This document shows, in pieces, positions 26,546-35,450 of a DNA stretch of 64,000 nucleotides. This DNA comes from Pseudomonas sp. PSKL.D1 (GTDB lineage Bacteria > Pseudomonadota > Gammaproteobacteria > Pseudomonadales > Pseudomonadaceae): positions 4,388,001-4,452,000 of the forward strand of contig NZ_CP118607.1 of assembly GCF_028898945.1 (NCBI RefSeq), in the 5' to 3' direction. The first letter of the stretch is position 1. Each line of letters begins with the position of its first letter. The position numbers and the translations under genes were made by a program. The notes under the pieces are model-generated. The model made no database searches, was not told the DNA's origin, and worked only from the letters and a program-made list of their open reading frames with translations.

Positions 26546-27445
26546 ATGATCGTTCACCCCCGCCCCGATGTGCTGCGCGTGCTGTTCACCCTGAAGGGTT
26601 CGATCGTCAAGCGCATTGCCTTGCGCTGCCTGATGGTCACATTGCTGGCAGCGCTGATCGTGCTGGTAGAGCGGCACTTCCCGGCGTTTTTCTACCCGGT
26701 CAGCGCCACGCCGTTCACCCTGCTCGGGCTGTCGCTGTCGATCTTCATGAGCTTTCGCAACAACGCCTGTTACGACCGTTGGTGGGAGGGGCGCAAGGCG
26801 TGGGGCAAGCTGATTATCGAAACCCGCTCTTTCGTGCGCGAAAGCGTGGTGATCAGTGATAAAGCACTGCGCGCCGAACTGCTGCGCAGCCTGTGCGGCT
26901 TTGCCCATGCGCTGAACGCACGGCTGCGCGGTGAAGACGAACTGCGGGCAGCCCGGCCCTGGCTGGCTGAAGGCGCGCCAATGGTGGCGCATAACGTGTG
27001 CGACGGCATTCTGCGTGATATTGGCGGGCGCTGCTCACAGCTGGCCGAGCGCCAGCAGATCAGCGAATGGCGCTACACCCTGCTGGAGCAGCGCCTGGCG
27101 GGGCTGACGGAGGTGCAGGCCACCTGCGAGCGGATCAAGGGCACGCCGCTGCCATTCCCCTACACGTTGCTGCTGCATCGCACGATTTACATTTTTTGCC
27201 TGCTGCTGCCGTTTGCCCTGGCTGAACCGCTGGGGTGGTTGGCACCGTTGTTCACCACCATCGTGGGGTACACGTTTTTTGGGCTGGATGCGATCGGCAA
27301 CGAGCTGGAAGACCCGTTCGGGCGGGACGAGAATGACTTGCCGACTGATGCCATGGTGCGCACGGTGGAGCGGGATGTGCTGGGGGCGTTGGGGGTTGAG
27401 GCGCTGCCGCCGGCGTTGTTGCCGGTGGATTATGTGTTGAGTTGA
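26546..27445 (+). CDS. Bestrophin-family anion channel
   Basis: A 299-residue inner-membrane protein of the bestrophin (RFP-TM/UPF0187) family, which form pentameric anion (or in some bacteria cation) channels. The hallmark MSFRNNACYDRWWEGRKAWG is present near residues 68-87. Hydrophobic segments lie near 25-45, 50-68, 213-232 and 235-255, and the conserved acidic segment IGNELEDPFGRDENDLP near 250-266 matches the family C-terminus. ATG 26546 is chosen because the family N-terminus (HPRPDVLRVLFTLKGSIVKRI) starts here and GGA precedes it. It lies 20 bp after moaA on the same strand; whether it moves molybdate, formate or chloride is not shown. Confidence 0.92.
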   Translation: MIVHPRPDVLRVLFTLKGSIVKRIALRCLMVTLLAALIVLVERHFPAFFYPVSATPFTLLGLSLSIFMSFRNNACYDRWWEGRKAWGKLIIETRSFVRESVVISDKALRAELLRSLCGFAHALNARLRGEDELRAARPWLAEGAPMVAHNVCDGILRDIGGRCSQLAERQQISEWRYTLLEQRLAGLTEVQATCERIKGTPLPFPYTLLLHRTIYIFCLLLPFALAEPLGWLAPLFTTIVGYTFFGLDAIGNELEDPFGRDENDLPTDAMVRTVERDVLGALGVEALPPALLPVDYVLS

Positions 27446-27446
27446 T

Positions 27447-27520
27447 GGGCCTCATCGCGGATGAATCCGCTCCTACACGCGCGATACCTGTAGGAGCGGA
27501 TTTATCCGCGAGAGGCCGGC
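27447..27520. repeat. REP pair, head-to-head
   Basis: Units tcgcggatgaatccgctcct and taggagcggatttatccgcg begin 2 bp after the bestrophin stop and end just before the moaB stop (convergent genes). Confidence 0.93.
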
Positions 27521-27525
27521 ACAGG

Positions 27526-28065
27526 TCAACCGCGGCTTTCGCAGGCAGCAATGGCCTTCAAATGCTTCACAAAATTGCAGGGCCGATGCCGCGCATCCAG
27601 TTGCTCCACCAAAATCCCCTCCCAGGCCGTACGGCATGCCCCGGTCGACCCTGGCAGGCAACACACCAACGTACCATTGGCCAACCCCGCCAACGCCCGG
27701 CTCTGCACGGTCGAGCTGCCGATATCCAGGATCGACAACGCCCTGAACAATTCGCCAAACCCATCCACATGCCGGTCCAGCAGGCAATGCACCGCTTCCG
27801 GCGTGCTGTCGCGCCCGGTAAACCCGGTGCCCCCGGTAATCAGCACCACCTGCACGTCATCATCGGCAATCCAGGTGGCCACCTGGGCGCGGATCTTGTA
27901 CAGGTCGTCCTTGAGCAGCGCCCGCGCCACCAGGCGATGGCCCACCTCCACGGCCCGGCTGGCCAGCAGCTCGCCAGAGGTGTCATTGTCGTAGGTACGG
28001 GTATCGCTTACCGTCAGCACGGCGATGTTCAGCGGTACAAAGACCGCGTCGGCTTGGACACGCAC
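27526..28065 (-). CDS. moaB: Molybdenum cofactor biosynthesis protein MoaB/Mog
   Basis: A 179-residue MogA/MoaB-fold protein involved in adenylation of molybdopterin before Mo insertion. The MPT-binding signatures are present: IAVLTVSDTRTYDNDTSGELL near residues 14-34, LITGGTGFTGRDSTPEAV near 75-92, and LPGSTGACRTAWEGIL near 136-151. The length fits MoaB (about 170-180). It is convergent with the moaA-bestrophin pair and divergent from a LysR regulator (140 bp gap), so three Mo-related genes lie within 5 kb although they are not one operon. Confidence 0.94.
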   Translation of the reverse strand: MRVQADAVFVPLNIAVLTVSDTRTYDNDTSGELLASRAVEVGHRLVARALLKDDLYKIRAQVATWIADDDVQVVLITGGTGFTGRDSTPEAVHCLLDRHVDGFGELFRALSILDIGSSTVQSRALAGLANGTLVCCLPGSTGACRTAWEGILVEQLDARHRPCNFVKHLKAIAACESRG

Positions 28066-28205
28066 ATTAGAACTCCTTCAAAGGCCTGCCCGCCACGCTA
28101 GAAGCAAACCGGGCCAGCGTCCAATCGATACGGCGTACTGGCCAATCAATGACATCTATCGCAGACGTGGGTTAAGGTCTGCACAACCCGACGCCAGGCA
28201 CGCCC

Positions 28206-29096
28206 ATGGACATCAAGCAGCTCAAGTTCCTCATCGCCCTCGACCAGACCCGGCACTTTGGCCAGGCCGCCGCGCTGTGCCACATCACCCAGCCGACCTT
28301 GTCCATGCGCCTGCGCAACCTGGAGGACGAGCTGGACCTGGTGCTGGTCAAGCGTGGCCAGCGTTTTGAGGGGTTCACCGAAGCTGGCGAACGCATCCTG
28401 GCCTGGGCACGTACGCTGCTGGCCGCCCACGACGGGCTGCAGGCCGAGGCCGCCAGCTGCCGTGGCCAGGTGGTCGGCAGCCTGCGCATCGGCAGCGTGC
28501 CGCTGGCCAGCTTCAACCCCATGCACCTGCTGATGCCCCTGCGGGAAAAATACCCCGAGGTGCAGTTTCAGCTCAGCTCGCACAGCACCGAGCAAGTCAT
28601 GGACGGCCTGAGCCGCAACCAGCTTGACCTGGGCATCTGCTACCTGGACCAGGTCAACGCCAGTTTCTTCGAAGTGATCGAACTGGGCACCACCACCATG
28701 GGCCTGCTGCACGACACCCGCCACTTCGGCTTCGATGCCACCGAGCTGCGCTGGGACGCCCTGGCCGGCATTCCGCTGGGGCTGCTGAGCAAGGGCATGC
28801 ATTACCGCCAGTCGCTGGACCTGAGCTTTCGCAGCCGCGGCCTGGAACCCCTGGCCGTGCTGGAAAGCGACTCCAGCTTCCAGCTCATCCAGGCCATCAC
28901 CGCCGGCGTGTGCTGTGCAGTGATGCCGCTGGGCTGCGGCCTGGAAGACCTCAGCGAGCACCTGCGCATCATCCCCATCGCCGACGCCAGCATCCACAGC
29001 CCGGTTGGCCTGCTGTTGCGCCGCAGCGAGCCACGTTCGGCGCTGGCCGAGCAGTGCTTTGCCGAAGCCCGGGCGCTGTTTCAACCCGTCGCCTGA
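28206..29096 (+). CDS. LysR-family transcriptional regulator, divergent from moaB
   Basis: A 296-residue LysR regulator. The N-terminal winged HTH covers residues 1-60 (LKFLIALDQTRHFGQAAALCHITQPTLSMRLRNLEDEL), and a periplasmic-binding-like effector domain follows. The HTH contains an uncommon ITQPTLSMRL recognition helix. It is divergent from moaB with 140 bp between starts, so it may control molybdopterin or formate-related genes. The effector is unknown. Its last 16 bp overlap the convergent AraC-type gene. The start ATG 28206 is preceded by a weak purine stretch only. Confidence 0.9.
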   Translation: MDIKQLKFLIALDQTRHFGQAAALCHITQPTLSMRLRNLEDELDLVLVKRGQRFEGFTEAGERILAWARTLLAAHDGLQAEAASCRGQVVGSLRIGSVPLASFNPMHLLMPLREKYPEVQFQLSSHSTEQVMDGLSRNQLDLGICYLDQVNASFFEVIELGTTTMGLLHDTRHFGFDATELRWDALAGIPLGLLSKGMHYRQSLDLSFRSRGLEPLAVLESDSSFQLIQAITAGVCCAVMPLGCGLEDLSEHLRIIPIADASIHSPVGLLLRRSEPRSALAEQCFAEARALFQPVA

Positions 29097-29851
29097 CGGT
29101 ACTGCCTGGGGGTGAAACCGGTGAGTTGCTTGAACTGCCGGCTGAAGGCGCTGTGGTCGGTATAACCGCAACGCAACGCCACCTCGGTGATCGGCAAGTC
29201 GCTGTGCAGCAACCGGTGAGCATGCTCCAGGCGCGCCTTGTGGATCATCTGCCGCGGCGTGAGGTGGAACACCCGCTTGCAATAGCGCTCCAGCTGCGCC
29301 ACGGAAATCCCGGCGATGCGGGTCAGTTCGCCCAGGCTGATTGGCTGGTGAAAGTGGTTGCGGATGTGTTCGTCCACCGCGGCCAGGCGTTGGTAGGCGG
29401 GGTGGGTGTCAGCGGCTGATTGCAAGTCCACCGAAATGCCCACCAGGCCGATGATCTGGCCGGCCTGATTGTACAGCGGGCGCTTGTGGGTCAGGCACCA
29501 GCCGGGTTCGCGGCTGCCGTAGAGGTGCAGTTCCAGCTGGTCTTCCAGCACCAGGCCATCCTTCAGCACGCGGCGGTCCTGCTCGGTGTAGCCGGGGCCC
29601 AGCTGGGCCGGGAACACCTCGGCGCTGGTCTTGCCCAGCAGCGGGTCCAGGCGCTTGAGGCCGCAGCGCTGGACCAGGGTGGTGTTGGCCAGCACGTAGC
29701 GGGCCTGGCAATCCTTGATGAAGATGGCGGCGTTGGGGATGGCGTCCAGGATCGGCAACAGCAGGGCGACGCCGGCCAGCAGGGTTGCCAGATTGGCGGG
29801 GCGGTGCTGGTCGAGGGACTGGTACAGCGTTGCCAGGGGGGTATGGGGCAT
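29081..29851 (-). CDS. AraC-family regulator with N-terminal PAS domain (candidate hydroxyproline regulator)
   Basis: 256 residues. A PAS-type sensor domain lies at about residues 35-140 (LDAIPNAAIFIKDCQARYVLANTTL, PGWCLTHKRPLYN, GLVGISVDL). An AraC HTH_18 domain follows at about 155-255, with the signature VALRCGYTDHSAFSRQFKQLTGFTPRQYR. It is predicted to activate transcription when the PAS domain binds a ligand. It is divergently placed 313 bp upstream of the hydroxyproline permease-epimerase operon; AraC-type regulators (LhpR in P. aeruginosa) control that pathway in relatives, so this is the best local candidate. Its 3' end overlaps the LysR gene by 16 bp. Confidence 0.88.
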   Translation of the reverse strand: MPHTPLATLYQSLDQHRPANLATLLAGVALLLPILDAIPNAAIFIKDCQARYVLANTTLVQRCGLKRLDPLLGKTSAEVFPAQLGPGYTEQDRRVLKDGLVLEDQLELHLYGSREPGWCLTHKRPLYNQAGQIIGLVGISVDLQSAADTHPAYQRLAAVDEHIRNHFHQPISLGELTRIAGISVAQLERYCKRVFHLTPRQMIHKARLEHAHRLLHSDLPITEVALRCGYTDHSAFSRQFKQLTGFTPRQYRQATG

Positions 29852-30164
29852 CTGCAGGATCTCGCCGGGTTTGCTGGCCTCATCGCGGATGAATCCGCTC
29901 CTACAGACCGGCGTGAACCTGTAGGAGCGGATTCATCCGCGAGAGACCAGCAGCCTACCCACCCCCTCCCACAGGCCGCTACCCCTTTTCTACAACTGTG
30001 CCGATTTCGTCACCCCCTCTGCAGAAAACCATCAAGAACCCCCACCCCGTTCCGCGCCACTCTATGCCCCACGCAAGCCGCCCCACACCTACAAGAGCGC
30101 GGCCACAAGCCGCACCTCGTGACATCAGACCTGCCTATCCAATAACCAACAAAAAGGCGAACCC
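29852..30164. other. Intergenic region between AraC regulator and hydroxyproline operon
   Basis: 313 bp without a gene. It holds a REP pair at 29872-29953, then about 210 bp of C-rich, purine-poor sequence leading to the permease start. Both divergent promoters must lie here. I see no convincing -35/-10 pair or clear AraC direct repeats. AAAAAGGCGAACCC just before 30165 supplies the permease ribosome-binding site. Confidence 0.6.
29872..29953. repeat. REP pair, head-to-head
   Basis: Units tcgcggatgaatccgctcct and taggagcggattcatccgcg within outer tgctggcctc/gagaccagca arms, in the divergent region upstream of the AraC gene. Unlike most copies it is at a 5' rather than 3' end. Confidence 0.92.
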
Positions 30165-31781
30165 ATGTCAGGCAAATTCAAGAAACAGCTGTCATTGCTC
30201 GACCTCACCTTCATCGGCCTTGGCGCCATCTTCGGCTCCGGCTGGCTGTTCGCCGCCAGCCACGTGTCGGCCATCGCCGGCCCGGCCGGTATCCTCTCGT
30301 GGTTCCTCGGCGGTTTCGCCGTGTTGCTGCTGGGCATCGTCTACTGCGAGCTCGGCGCCGCCTTGCCGCGTGCCGGTGGCGTGGTGCGCTACCCGGTGTA
30401 CTCCCACGGCCCACTGCTCGGCTACCTGATGGGCTTCATCACCCTGATTGCCTTTTCCAGCCTGATCGCCATCGAAGTGGTCGCCTCACGCCAATACGCC
30501 GCCGCGTGGTTCCCGGGGCTGACCAAGGCCGGCTCCAGCGACCCCACCGTGCTCGGCTGGCTGGTGCAGTTCGCCTTGCTGGGGCTGTTTTTCTTCCTCA
30601 ACTACCGCAGCGTGAAGACCTTCGCCAAGGCCAACAACCTGGTCAGCGTGTTCAAGTTCATCGTGCCGCTGCTGGTGATCGGCGTGCTGTTCACGTTCTT
30701 CAAGCCGGAAAACTTCGAGGTTCAAGGCTTTGCGCCGTTTGGCCTGTCGGGCGTGGAAATGGCTGTATCCGCTGGCGGCATCATTTTCGCCTATCTGGGC
30801 CTGACGCCAATCATTTCGGTGGCCAGCGAGGTGAAGAACCCGCAGCGCACGATTCCGATCGCCCTGATCCTGTCGGTGCTGCTGTCCACCGCCATCTATG
30901 CCCTGCTGCAACTGGCGTTTCTCGGCAGCGTGCCAACCGAAATGCTGGCCAATGGCTGGGCCGGGGTCACCAAGGAACTGGCCCTGCCCTACCGTGACAT
31001 CGCCCTGGCACTGGGCGTGGGCTGGCTGGCCTACCTGGTGGTGGCCGATGCGGTGATCTCGCCCAGCGGCTGCGGCAACATCTACATGAACGCCACCCCA
31101 CGGGTGATCTACGGCTGGGCGCAGACCGGCACTTTCTTCAAGTGCTTCACCCGCATCGACGAGCAGTCCGGCATCCCCCGCGCCGCCCTGTGGCTGACCT
31201 TTGGCCTGTCGGTGTTCTGGACCCTGCCGTTCCCGTCGTGGGAAGCGCTGATCAACGTGGTGTCCGCCGCCTTGGTACTGAGCTACGCCGTGGCCCCGGT
31301 CACTGTCGCCGCCCTGCGCCGCAATGCGCCAGACATGCCGCGCCCGTTCCGGGTCAAGGGCATGGGTGTGCTGGGCCCGCTGTCGTTCATCATCGCCGCA
31401 CTGATCGTGTACTGGTCGGGCTGGAAGACGGTGTCGTGGTTGCTCAGCCTGCAAATCGTGATGTTCGTGCTTTACCTGCTGTGCGGCCGCTTTGTGCCTA
31501 CCCAACACCTGTCGCTGGCGCAGCAGGTGCGCTCATCGGCCTGGCTGATCGGCTTCTACGCCGTGACCATCCTGCTGTCCTGGCTGGGCAGCTTCGGTGG
31601 CCTGGGTGTTATCGGCCACCCGCTCGACACCGTGGTCGTGGCCGCCTGCGCCTTGGGCATTTACTACTGGGGCGCCGCCACCGGCGTGCCAGCTCACCTG
31701 GTGCAGCTGGAAGGCGAGGATGAGAGCGAGGCCGCCAGCGACGCTTACACCGGCCACCGCCCTGCCGCCGTTGCCTCCTGA
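30165..31781 (+). CDS. APC-superfamily amino-acid permease (predicted hydroxyproline importer)
   Basis: A 538-residue permease with about twelve to fourteen predicted membrane helices. The APC helix 1 motif TFIGLGAIFGSGWLFAAS and the helix 6 region GGIIFAYLGLTPIISVASE are present, as is the SEVKNPQRTIPIAL loop. It is the first gene of the hydroxyproline catabolic operon; the epimerase starts 22 bp after its stop. Substrate inference (trans-4-hydroxy-L-proline or related imino acid) rests on this linkage. ATG 30165 has AAAAAGGCG upstream. The C-terminal tail (GEDESEAASDAYTGHRPA) is acidic and cytoplasmic. Confidence 0.88.
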   Translation: MSGKFKKQLSLLDLTFIGLGAIFGSGWLFAASHVSAIAGPAGILSWFLGGFAVLLLGIVYCELGAALPRAGGVVRYPVYSHGPLLGYLMGFITLIAFSSLIAIEVVASRQYAAAWFPGLTKAGSSDPTVLGWLVQFALLGLFFFLNYRSVKTFAKANNLVSVFKFIVPLLVIGVLFTFFKPENFEVQGFAPFGLSGVEMAVSAGGIIFAYLGLTPIISVASEVKNPQRTIPIALILSVLLSTAIYALLQLAFLGSVPTEMLANGWAGVTKELALPYRDIALALGVGWLAYLVVADAVISPSGCGNIYMNATPRVIYGWAQTGTFFKCFTRIDEQSGIPRAALWLTFGLSVFWTLPFPSWEALINVVSAALVLSYAVAPVTVAALRRNAPDMPRPFRVKGMGVLGPLSFIIAALIVYWSGWKTVSWLLSLQIVMFVLYLLCGRFVPTQHLSLAQQVRSSAWLIGFYAVTILLSWLGSFGGLGVIGHPLDTVVVAACALGIYYWGAATGVPAHLVQLEGEDESEAASDAYTGHRPAAVAS

Positions 31782-31803
31782 CCTTTAACGAACGGACACG
31801 CCC

Positions 31804-32730
31804 ATGAAACAGATCCACGTCATCGACTCCCACACGGGCGGCGAACCCACCCGCCTGGTAATGAGCGGCTTCCCGCAACTGCAGGGCCGTAGCCTGGCCG
31901 AGCAGCGCGACGAGCTGCGCGAGCTGCACGACCACTGGCGCCGCGCCTGCCTGCTGGAGCCACGCGGCAACGATGTGCTGGTGGGGGCGCTGTACACCCC
32001 GCCAGCATCGCCTGGCGCTACTTGCGGGGTGATCTTCTTCAACAACGCCGGCTACCTGAACATGTGTGGCCACGGCACCATCGGCCTGGTGGCCTCGCTG
32101 CAGCACCTGGGCCTGATCAAGCCTGGCGTGCACCTGATCGACACCCCGGTCGGCCAGGTCAGCGCCACCCTGCACGAAGACGGCGCCGTCACCGTCGGCA
32201 ACGTGCCCTCCTACCGCTACCGCCAGCAGGTGCCGGTGGACATGCCTGGCCATGGCGTGGTGCACGGCGACATCGCCTGGGGCGGCAACTGGTTCTTCCT
32301 GGTTTCAGCGCACGGCCAACGTATTGCGCTGGACAACCGTGAAGCGCTTACCGACTACACCTGGGCCCTGCTCAAGGCCCTCGAAGCCCAAGGCATCACC
32401 GGCGAAAACGGCGCCCCCATCGACCACGTCGAACTGTTCGCCGACGACCCCGAGGCCAACAGCCGCAACTTCGTGATGTGCCCCGGCAAGGCCTACGACC
32501 GCTCGCCCTGTGGCACCGGCACCAGCGCCAAGCTGGCCTGCCTGGCCGCCGACGGCAAGCTCGAAGCAGGCCAGACCTGGGTACAGGCGAGCATCACCGG
32601 CAGCCTGTTCCAGGGCCGTTACGAGTGGGAAGGCGAACGCATCCGCCCGTTCATAACCGGCCGCGCCCACATGACCGCCGACAGCACCCTGCTGATCGAC
32701 GAAACCGACCCTTTCGCCTGGGGCATCTGA
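31804..32730 (+). CDS. 4-hydroxyproline 2-epimerase
   Basis: A 308-residue member of the proline racemase family that epimerises trans-4-hydroxy-L-proline to cis-4-hydroxy-D-proline, without cofactor. Both catalytic Cys are present by position: Cys88 in [10 protein letters not shown] and Cys236 in [12 protein letters not shown]. The size and Cys numbering match the characterised P. putida enzyme (LhpA in P. aeruginosa) as I recall it. Two Cys distinguish it from trans-3-hydroxyproline dehydratase, which has Thr at the second site. It follows the permease by 22 bp and precedes the deaminase by 39 bp, with AACGAACGG as a weak ribosome-binding site. Confidence 0.96.
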   Translation: MKQIHVIDSHTGGEPTRLVMSGFPQLQGRSLAEQRDELRELHDHWRRACLLEPRGNDVLVGALYTPPASPGATCGVIFFNNAGYLNMCGHGTIGLVASLQHLGLIKPGVHLIDTPVGQVSATLHEDGAVTVGNVPSYRYRQQVPVDMPGHGVVHGDIAWGGNWFFLVSAHGQRIALDNREALTDYTWALLKALEAQGITGENGAPIDHVELFADDPEANSRNFVMCPGKAYDRSPCGTGTSAKLACLAADGKLEAGQTWVQASITGSLFQGRYEWEGERIRPFITGRAHMTADSTLLIDETDPFAWGI

Positions 32731-32769
32731 CCCGGCGCATTTCCCACTGAACACTGAAGGAGTGACACC

Positions 32770-33717
32770 ATGACCCGTAACATCTTCACCGGCTGCATGC
32801 CCGCCCTGATGACCCCGTGCACCGCCGAGCGCACCCCCGACTTCGACGCGCTGGTGCGCAAGGGCAAGGAACTGATCGATGCCGGCATGAGCGCCGTGGT
32901 GTACTGCGGCTCGATGGGCGACTGGCCGCTGCTGACCGAGGCCGAGCGCCAGGAAGGCGTGGCCCGCCTGGTGGCTGCCGGTATCCCGACCATCGTCGGC
33001 ACCGGCGCGGTGAACACCCGTGAAGCGGTATCCCATGCGGCCCATGCGGCCAAGGTGGGCGCTGCCGGCCTGATGGTGATCCCGCGCGTGCTGTCGCGTG
33101 GCGCTTCGCTGATTGCCCAGAAGCACCACTTCTCGGCCATCCTGGCCGCCGCGCCAAAACTGCCGGCCGTGATCTACAACAGCCCCTACTACGGCTTCGC
33201 CACCCGCGCCGACCTGTTCTTCGAACTGCGCAGCGCCTTCCCCAACCTGATCGGCTTCAAGGAGTTTGGCGGTGGCGCCGACCTGCGCTACGCCGCCGAG
33301 CACATCACCTCCAAGGACGAAGACGTCACCCTGATGGTTGGTGTCGACACCCAGGTGGTGCACGGTTTCGTCAACTGCAACGCCACAGGGGCCATCACCG
33401 GTATCGGCAACGCCCTGCCCCGTGAAGTGCTGCAACTGGTGAGCCTGAGCAAGCAGGCGGCCAAGGGCGATGCAAAAGCCCGCCGCCTGGCGCGTGAGCT
33501 GGAGTCGGCGCTGGCGGTGTTGTCGTCGTTCGATGAAGGCTGCGACCTGGTGCTGTACTACAAGCACTTGATGGTACTGAACGGTGACAGCGAGTACGGC
33601 CTGCACTTCAACGAGACCGATGTGCTGACCGATGCCCAGCGTAATTATGCCGAGCAGCAGTATGGGTTGTTCCGCAGCTGGTATGCGAACTGGTCGGCTG
33701 AGCAGAACATCGCCTGA
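32770..33717 (+). CDS. 1-pyrroline-4-hydroxy-2-carboxylate deaminase (DapA family)
   Basis: A 315-residue DapA-superfamily enzyme that converts 1-pyrroline-4-hydroxy-2-carboxylate to alpha-ketoglutarate semialdehyde with release of ammonia. The Schiff-base Lys is Lys164 in LIGFKEFGGGADL, and the barrel Tyr is in VIYNSPYYGF. The keto-acid site reads CGSMGDWP instead of the G(S/T)TGE of DapA, as expected for this branch. It is the third gene of the hydroxyproline operon (LhpC counterpart). AAGGAGTGACACC gives a strong ribosome-binding site. Downstream, a REP pair separates it from the dehydrogenase gene. Confidence 0.94.
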   Translation: MTRNIFTGCMPALMTPCTAERTPDFDALVRKGKELIDAGMSAVVYCGSMGDWPLLTEAERQEGVARLVAAGIPTIVGTGAVNTREAVSHAAHAAKVGAAGLMVIPRVLSRGASLIAQKHHFSAILAAAPKLPAVIYNSPYYGFATRADLFFELRSAFPNLIGFKEFGGGADLRYAAEHITSKDEDVTLMVGVDTQVVHGFVNCNATGAITGIGNALPREVLQLVSLSKQAAKGDAKARRLARELESALAVLSSFDEGCDLVLYYKHLMVLNGDSEYGLHFNETDVLTDAQRNYAEQQYGLFRSWYANWSAEQNIA

Positions 33718-33734
33718 TAATCAGGCGCCACTGT

Positions 33735-33827
33735 CCTTGTAGGAGCGGATTTAGCCGCGAAGCAGGCGACTCGGTGCATGGCACCGGCTACGCCGGTGAT
33801 CGCGGCTGAAGCCGCTCCTACAAGGGG
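33735..33827. repeat. REP pair, tail-to-tail, inside the hydroxyproline operon
   Basis: Left unit ccttgtaggagcggatttag and right unit atcgcggctgaagccgctcc, in the opposite relative order to the other pairs. About 30 bp between them form two further small hairpins (CGGTGC/GCACCG, ACCGGC/GCCGGT). It lies between the deaminase and semialdehyde dehydrogenase genes, which are presumed co-transcribed. Confidence 0.92.
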
Positions 33828-33870
33828 CGGTGGCGCGGCCTGATTCTGAACTTTACCTAAGGACGCCCCC

Positions 33871-35448
33871 ATGCCCCTCACCGGCAACCTGCTCATCGGC
33901 CAGCGCGCCATACCCGGCACCCGCGCAGCGACCCACGCCATCAACCCGGCCACCAACCAGCCCCTCGAACCCGCCTACCACGGCGGCACCGGCGAACACG
34001 TGGCCCAGGCCTGCGCACTGGCCTGGGCGGCATTCGACCGTTACCGCGAAGCCTCGCTGGAACAGCGTGCGAATTTTCTTGAAACCATCGCCACGCAGAT
34101 CGAAGCGCTGGGCGATGAACTGATCGACCGCGCCGTCGCCGAAACCGGCCTGCCCCAAGCGCGCATCCTTGGCGAACGCGGCCGCACCTGCACGCAACTG
34201 CGCACCTTTGCCCGCGTGGTACGCAGCGGCGAATGGCTGGACGCACGGGTCGACAACGCCCTGCCCGATCGCCAGCCGCTACCACGCCCGGACCTGCGCC
34301 AACGCCAGATCGCCCTGGGCCCGGTGGCGGTGTTTGGCGCCAGCAACTTCCCGCTGGCCTTCTCGGTAGCCGGTGGCGACACCGCTTCGGCACTGGCCGC
34401 CGGCTGCCCGGTGGTGGTCAAGGCCCACGGTGCCCACCCGGGCACCAGCGAGCTGGTCGGCCAGGCCGTGGCCCGCGCCGTGGCTGAGTGCGGCCTGCCC
34501 GAAGGCGTGTTTTCGCTGCTGTACGGCGCTGGCCGTGAAGTGGGCATTGCGTTGGTCAGCGACCCGCGCATCAAAGCGGTGGGCTTCACCGGTTCACGCA
34601 GTGGTGGCATCGCCCTGTGCCAGGCGGCGCAGGCTAGGCCAGAGCCAATCCCGGTGTACGCCGAAATGAGCTCGATCAACCCGGTTTTCCTCTTTGACGC
34701 CGCCCTGCAAGCCCGTGGCGAAGCCTTGGCACAAAGTTTTGTTGCCTCTTTGACCCAAGGCGCCGGCCAGTTCTGCACCAACCCCGGCCTGGTGATCGCC
34801 CGCCAAGGGCCGGCCCTGCAACGCTTCATCGATTCCGCCAGCGAGCATGTACAGCAGGCGGCTGCGCAAACCATGCTCACCCCGGGTATCTTCAGCGCCT
34901 ATGAGGCAGGCGTCGGCGCCCTGGCCGAAAATGCCCACGCACGGCTCGCCGCCAGCGGCAAACCACAACAGAGCCCCAACCAGTGCCAGGCTCGCGTGTT
35001 CATCACCCAGGCCACAGCATTCCTGGCCGACCCCGCGTTGCAGGCCGAGGTGTTCGGTGCCGCTTCGCTGGTGGTGGCGTGTGACAACGATGAGCAGATT
35101 CGCCAGGTGGCCGAGCATCTGGAAGGCCAACTCACCGCCACCCTGCACCTGGACGACGCCGACCTCGACAGCGCCCGCAAGCTGCTGCCTACGCTGGAAC
35201 GCAAAGCCGGGCGCATTCTGGTCAACGGCTGGCCGACCGGTGTGGAAGTGTGCGATGCGATGGTCCATGGCGGGCCGTTCCCGGCCACCTCCGATGCCCG
35301 CGGTACCTCGGTCGGTACGGCGGCCATCCTGCGTTTCCTGCGCCCGGTGTGCTACCAGGACTTCCCGGATGCCCTGCTGCCCGAGGCCTTGAAGCACGGC
35401 AACCCGCTGCACCTGCGGCGTTTGCTCGACGGCCAACGGGAAGCCTGA
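33871..35448 (+). CDS. Alpha-ketoglutarate semialdehyde dehydrogenase
   Basis: A 525-residue aldehyde dehydrogenase of the KGSADH type (2,5-dioxovalerate dehydrogenase), oxidising alpha-ketoglutarate semialdehyde to alpha-ketoglutarate with NAD(P)+. It has [16 protein letters not shown] (cofactor and active-site region), [14 protein letters not shown], and nucleophile Cys in [14 protein letters not shown]. The length of about 525 residues and the SNFPLAF motif separate it from ordinary ALDHs, such as the PuuC-like and SSADH genes in this window. ATG 33871 follows AAGGACGCCCCC. It is the fourth pathway gene and the D-hydroxyproline dehydrogenase starts 2 bp after its stop. Confidence 0.94.
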   Translation: MPLTGNLLIGQRAIPGTRAATHAINPATNQPLEPAYHGGTGEHVAQACALAWAAFDRYREASLEQRANFLETIATQIEALGDELIDRAVAETGLPQARILGERGRTCTQLRTFARVVRSGEWLDARVDNALPDRQPLPRPDLRQRQIALGPVAVFGASNFPLAFSVAGGDTASALAAGCPVVVKAHGAHPGTSELVGQAVARAVAECGLPEGVFSLLYGAGREVGIALVSDPRIKAVGFTGSRSGGIALCQAAQARPEPIPVYAEMSSINPVFLFDAALQARGEALAQSFVASLTQGAGQFCTNPGLVIARQGPALQRFIDSASEHVQQAAAQTMLTPGIFSAYEAGVGALAENAHARLAASGKPQQSPNQCQARVFITQATAFLADPALQAEVFGAASLVVACDNDEQIRQVAEHLEGQLTATLHLDDADLDSARKLLPTLERKAGRILVNGWPTGVEVCDAMVHGGPFPATSDARGTSVGTAAILRFLRPVCYQDFPDALLPEALKHGNPLHLRRLLDGQREA

Positions 35449-35450
35449 CC

